Positions 41,325 to 43,758 of a stretch of 43,758 nt of DNA are shown piece by piece (within the stretch, counting starts at the first letter, position 1; each line of letters opens with the position of its first letter). The notes below the pieces were generated by a model. It did no database searches and was not told the DNA's origin. It saw nothing but the letters and a program-made list of their open reading frames with translations. The stretch comes from an uncultured Bacteroides sp. (GTDB taxonomy: Bacteria; Bacteroidota; Bacteroidia; Bacteroidales; Bacteroidaceae): positions 1-43,758 of the forward strand of contig CAMOWU010000017.1 of assembly GCA_946628545.1 (NCBI GenBank), read 5' to 3'. A program made the position numbers and the translations under genes.

Positions 41325-42863
41325 ATGATCAACTTAGCAGAACTCAATAGCTTTCCGGCGCAGGACAGTGGAACGCTGGCTCTGCTGAAGGATATCGCAC
41401 AAAAATACTGCCCCGAAGAGTTGCAGGCAGAACGGAGGACAATACTGCCCGACGAAAGCCTTGACCTGACAGCATTGGAATCTGGTTTCCGACAACTTCT
41501 GGGTGGGGGCAGCGAATATGGCGAACTTACAGTCCTCGGTGACACTGAGGCAAGGACGAAGACCATCCCCCAGGAGGACGGCTTCGGCATCGGCATCCCC
41601 GAGACGCAGAAACTGCACGACCTCCACTATGAGGAGACCGACACACTGAACACTGAGCAAATCAAGAAAGACTTCCCCGTGCTGCACCAAAAGGTGAACG
41701 GACACGAACTGGTATGGCTCGACAACGGGGCGACAACCCAGAAGCCAAACCAGGTCATCGACAAGATATCGGATTATTATCGCCATGACAATTCGAATAT
41801 CCATCGTGGCGCACATACGCTGGCTGCCCGTGCCACAGATGCCTACGAGAAGGCCCGCGAAAAGGTTCAGCGCTTCATCAATGCTGCCACCAGCGAGGAA
41901 ATCATCTTCGTGCGCGGTACCACCGAGGGCATCAACCTCGTGGCACAGACTTACGGACGGCAGTTCCTCACGCCTGGAGATGATGTCATCGTCTCCGAAC
42001 TCGACCATCATGCCAATATTGTTCCTTGGCAGCGCATAGCACAGGAGCGGGAAGCCACACTTCACGCCATCCCTACAGACCAAAACGGTGACCTCATCCT
42101 CTCTGAATTCGAGCGGATCATCACACCCCGCACACGCTTTGTGTCCGTGGGGCATGTAAACAACACGTTTGGAACGATCAACGACGTGCAGCGCATCATC
42201 GACATCGCCCACTCGCATCAGATCCCAGTACTGATTGACGGGGCACAGTCGATAGCCCACACACCAGTGGATGTTCAGAAACTCGGTGCCGACTTCTTCG
42301 TGTTCAGCGGTCATAAGATCTATGGGCCTAATGGTATCGGTGTGGTGTATGGACGCAAAGAACTATTGGATAAGATGCAGCCCTGGCAGGGAGGCGGCAA
42401 CATGATCAAGGATGTGACCATCGAACGAACGGAGTACAACGTGCCTCCTGCCCGCTTCGAGGCTGGCACACCCAACGTGGCCGACGCCATCGGACTCGGG
42501 GCCGCGCTCGACTACGTGAGCCACCTGGGTATCCGAAACATTGAGCACCACGAGCACCAACTCACGGAGTATGCACGCGAACAACTCAGCCAGATCTCTG
42601 GCCTGACACTTATTGGCAATCCCAAGAACCGTGTGTCGGTCGTCAGCTTTGTGCTCGACGGAATCCCTGTGCCTGAGGTCGGTATGCTGCTCGACAAGGA
42701 GGGTATTGCCGTACGCGCGGGACACCACTGTGCACAGCCTGCACTCAGGGCCTTAGGCTACGAAATGAGCGTACGCCCCACCTTTGCACTTTACAACACA
42801 CGCGAGGATGTGGACCGACTTGTCGTCGCCGTGCGAAAGATCATCGGAGAACGCCACAAATAG
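41325..42863 (+). CDS. SufS-type cysteine desulfurase with N-terminal cargo-like extension
   Basis: A 512-residue PLP enzyme that removes sulfur from cysteine to give alanine and an enzyme persulfide. Residues about 1-107 are an acidic, partly low-complexity extension absent from ordinary SufS (about 405 residues), as found in encapsulated cysteine desulfurases. The class V core starts NTEQIKKDFPVLHQKVNG and has LDNGATTQKP, SELDHHANIVPW, VLIDGAQSIAH, the PLP Lys331 in FSGHKIYGPNG and the catalytic Cys469 in VRAGHHCAQPAL. The start codon abuts the encapsulin stop codon. No SUF iron-sulfur genes are adjacent, so a role in sulfur supply or storage fits better than cluster assembly. Confidence 0.9.
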   Translation: MINLAELNSFPAQDSGTLALLKDIAQKYCPEELQAERRTILPDESLDLTALESGFRQLLGGGSEYGELTVLGDTEARTKTIPQEDGFGIGIPETQKLHDLHYEETDTLNTEQIKKDFPVLHQKVNGHELVWLDNGATTQKPNQVIDKISDYYRHDNSNIHRGAHTLAARATDAYEKAREKVQRFINAATSEEIIFVRGTTEGINLVAQTYGRQFLTPGDDVIVSELDHHANIVPWQRIAQEREATLHAIPTDQNGDLILSEFERIITPRTRFVSVGHVNNTFGTINDVQRIIDIAHSHQIPVLIDGAQSIAHTPVDVQKLGADFFVFSGHKIYGPNGIGVVYGRKELLDKMQPWQGGGNMIKDVTIERTEYNVPPARFEAGTPNVADAIGLGAALDYVSHLGIRNIEHHEHQLTEYAREQLSQISGLTLIGNPKNRVSVVSFVLDGIPVPEVGMLLDKEGIAVRAGHHCAQPALRALGYEMSVRPTFALYNTREDVDRLVVAVRKIIGERHK

Positions 42864-42899
42864 CCCGACCGTAAATCAATCGTAAATCGAAAAAGTAAA

Positions 42900-43099
42900 G
42901 GGGACTTCTATAAATTCCCCGTTCATCAAATTAATAATCCAAAAAAGGTTGATATGAACTCTTTCGTAATTTCTGGTCTTTCTTTGCATCTGGCTGATTG
43001 TCATTCGGTCACAATGCCCGCATTGCTCCCTCATGCCGCACAGCCATCTGCTAAAGAAATCCTTCAGAAATTCCAGAAAGATAATTTATAGAAGCCCCC
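42900..43099. mobile_element. MITE-like element, copy 3 (between the desulfurase and metY)
   Basis: A 200-bp element in the opposite orientation to copies 1 and 2, with ends GGGGACTTCTATAAATT and AATTTATAGAAGCCCCC (one base differs in the inner part), flanked by TAAA at 42896-42899 and 43100-43103. The right end lies 13 bp before the metY GTG. Without it and one TAAA, the two genes would be about 45 bp apart, consistent with an original operon. Confidence 0.88.
42954..43091 (+). CDS. 45-residue open frame inside MITE copy 3
   Basis: MNSFVISGLSLHLADCHSVT ... QKFQKDNL, ending with TAG in the inverted terminal repeat. Collinear with the frames in copies 1 and 2. Expression would come from the desulfurase transcript. 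Functional status unknown. Confidence 0.3.
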   Translation: MNSFVISGLSLHLADCHSVTMPALLPHAAQPSAKEILQKFQKDNL

Positions 43100-43112
43100 T
43101 AAATAGAAAAAG

Positions 43113-43758
43113 GTGTATTACGAAACGAAAATTCTGACGACGAAGTATCAGAAGCCTGATGCATACGGGGCACTGTCGATGCCCATCTACTATACGGCGG
43201 CGTTTGAGTTTGAGTCTGCCAAAGCCATGGGCGACGCTTTTTGCGGTCGTTCCATGGCGCCGTCGTATGCCCGCATTGCCAACCCGACGACCTCCTATCT
43301 GGAGGAAAGGGTACGGCAACTGACGGGTGCGACGAGTGTCACGGCACTCAACACCGGCATGACCGCCATCCACTACGCCTTGACTGCTGTCAGTGCGGCA
43401 GGACTGAACATCGTGGCATCCAAGCATCTGTTTGGAAACTCTGTTTCGCTGATTCGCGACACACTGGGCAACTTCGGTGTGGAGCCTCGGTTCGCTGACT
43501 TCACAAAGCCCGAAGAGGTAAAGGCACAGATTGACGACAAGACCTGCGCCCTCTTCTTTGAGATCATCACCAATCCACAGTTGTTCGTAGCCGACATCCG
43601 GATGTTAGCCGACATCGCCCACCAGACCGGTGTGCCACTGATTGCAGATACGACCATCGTGCCCTTCTCCGCTTTCCGCGCGCAGGATTTCGGCGTAGAT
43701 ATTGAAGTGGTGTCGAGCACGAAGTATATCTCCGGCGGTGGCACAGGACTCGGTGGAC
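43113..43758 (+). CDS. metY: MetY-like O-acetylhomoserine sulfhydrylase (partial, runs off the window)
   Basis: 215 codons of a Cys/Met metabolism PLP-dependent enzyme are visible. The frame opens with GTG at 43113 (VYYETKILTTKYQKPDAYGA), just after a stop at 43104; the first ATG (43182) falls inside the conserved SMPIYYTAAF segment and is too late. Motifs include RIANPTTSYLEERV, the Ala/Asn-rich LNTGMTAIHYAL, FFEIITNPQ, LIADTTIVPF and the PLP Lys in VVSSTKYISGGGTG near the edge. In the Wolinella-type pathway MetY takes sulfur from the HcyS thiocarboxylate to form homocysteine. Methionine gamma-lyase or cystathionine synthase cannot be fully excluded from the visible part. Confidence 0.85.
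   Translation, partial: MYYETKILTTKYQKPDAYGALSMPIYYTAAFEFESAKAMGDAFCGRSMAPSYARIANPTTSYLEERVRQLTGATSVTALNTGMTAIHYALTAVSAAGLNIVASKHLFGNSVSLIRDTLGNFGVEPRFADFTKPEEVKAQIDDKTCALFFEIITNPQLFVADIRMLADIAHQTGVPLIADTTIVPFSAFRAQDFGVDIEVVSSTKYISGGGTGLGG

Overview
The window looks like a chromosomal segment of a Bacteroidales bacterium, most like Prevotella and relatives (Prevotellaceae). The support is: several promoters of the Bacteroidetes type (TTTG or TTG, 20-21 bp, TAnnTTTG) rather than -35/-10; a short 287-residue primary sigma factor; a fused two-domain HisB; a long LspA followed by a DUF4296-type lipoprotein; a B12-dependent class II ribonucleotide reductase; a sodium-pumping decarboxylase (OadG/OadA/OadB type) beside an NhaC antiporter; and many short hairpin and tandem repeats between genes. 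No rRNA, tRNA, CRISPR array or phage was found.

Layout. 1-8.2 kb: the tail of an unknown gene and a hairpin-repeat cluster, hisC-hisB (minus), glmS (plus), then a glycosyltransferase, panB and a HAD phosphatase (minus), and ruvX (plus). 8.3-19.2 kb: mostly plus-strand housekeeping genes: def, a TPR protein, thrS-infC-rpmI-rplT, lspA, a DUF4296-type lipoprotein, a small unknown gene and dnaA. 19.3-29 kb: a HAD lipoprotein and a nitroreductase (minus), nrdJ, folB, an MFS transporter, and an AAA-ATPase/PD-(D/E)XK gene set among repeats. 29.1-34.4 kb: the oadG-oadA-oadB operon and nhaC, a probable sodium cycle. 34.4-37.2 kb: a clostripain-like lipoprotein peptidase, a secreted Lys-rich protein and the primary sigma factor (all minus).

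37.4-43.8 kb is the most notable part: a divergent sulfur-transfer island. The minus-strand arm encodes a ThiS-like sulfur carrier with a blocked C-terminus (ends GGGSL), a ThiF/MoeB-like adenylyltransferase and a JAMM peptidase. The plus-strand arm encodes a DsrE-like protein, a TusA-like protein, a family 2 encapsulin shell carrying a cyclic-nucleotide-binding-like insert, a SufS-type cysteine desulfurase with a roughly 107-residue N-terminal extension (the expected cargo), and a MetY-like sulfhydrylase cut by the window edge. The two promoters face away from each other and a 9-bp inverted repeat lies exactly midway between them. The gene set matches the thiocarboxylate-dependent homocysteine route known from Wolinella (HcyS/HcyD/HcyF/MetY) joined to a desulfurase nanocompartment. 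My inference is that sulfur taken from cysteine, or stored in the shell, is relayed through TusA/DsrE and the carrier to make homocysteine.

Repeats. A 200-bp MITE-like element (17-bp inverted ends, 4-bp TWAA target duplication, an internal 45-codon open frame) occurs three times, twice inside likely operons (thrS-infC and desulfurase-metY). A second palindromic repeat family (TGTAGGGACGCGACG...) sits 8-9 nt after the -7 box of three genes, so it would form the extreme 5' end of those mRNAs. Six gene borders carry unrelated short tandem arrays with units of 7-12 bp.
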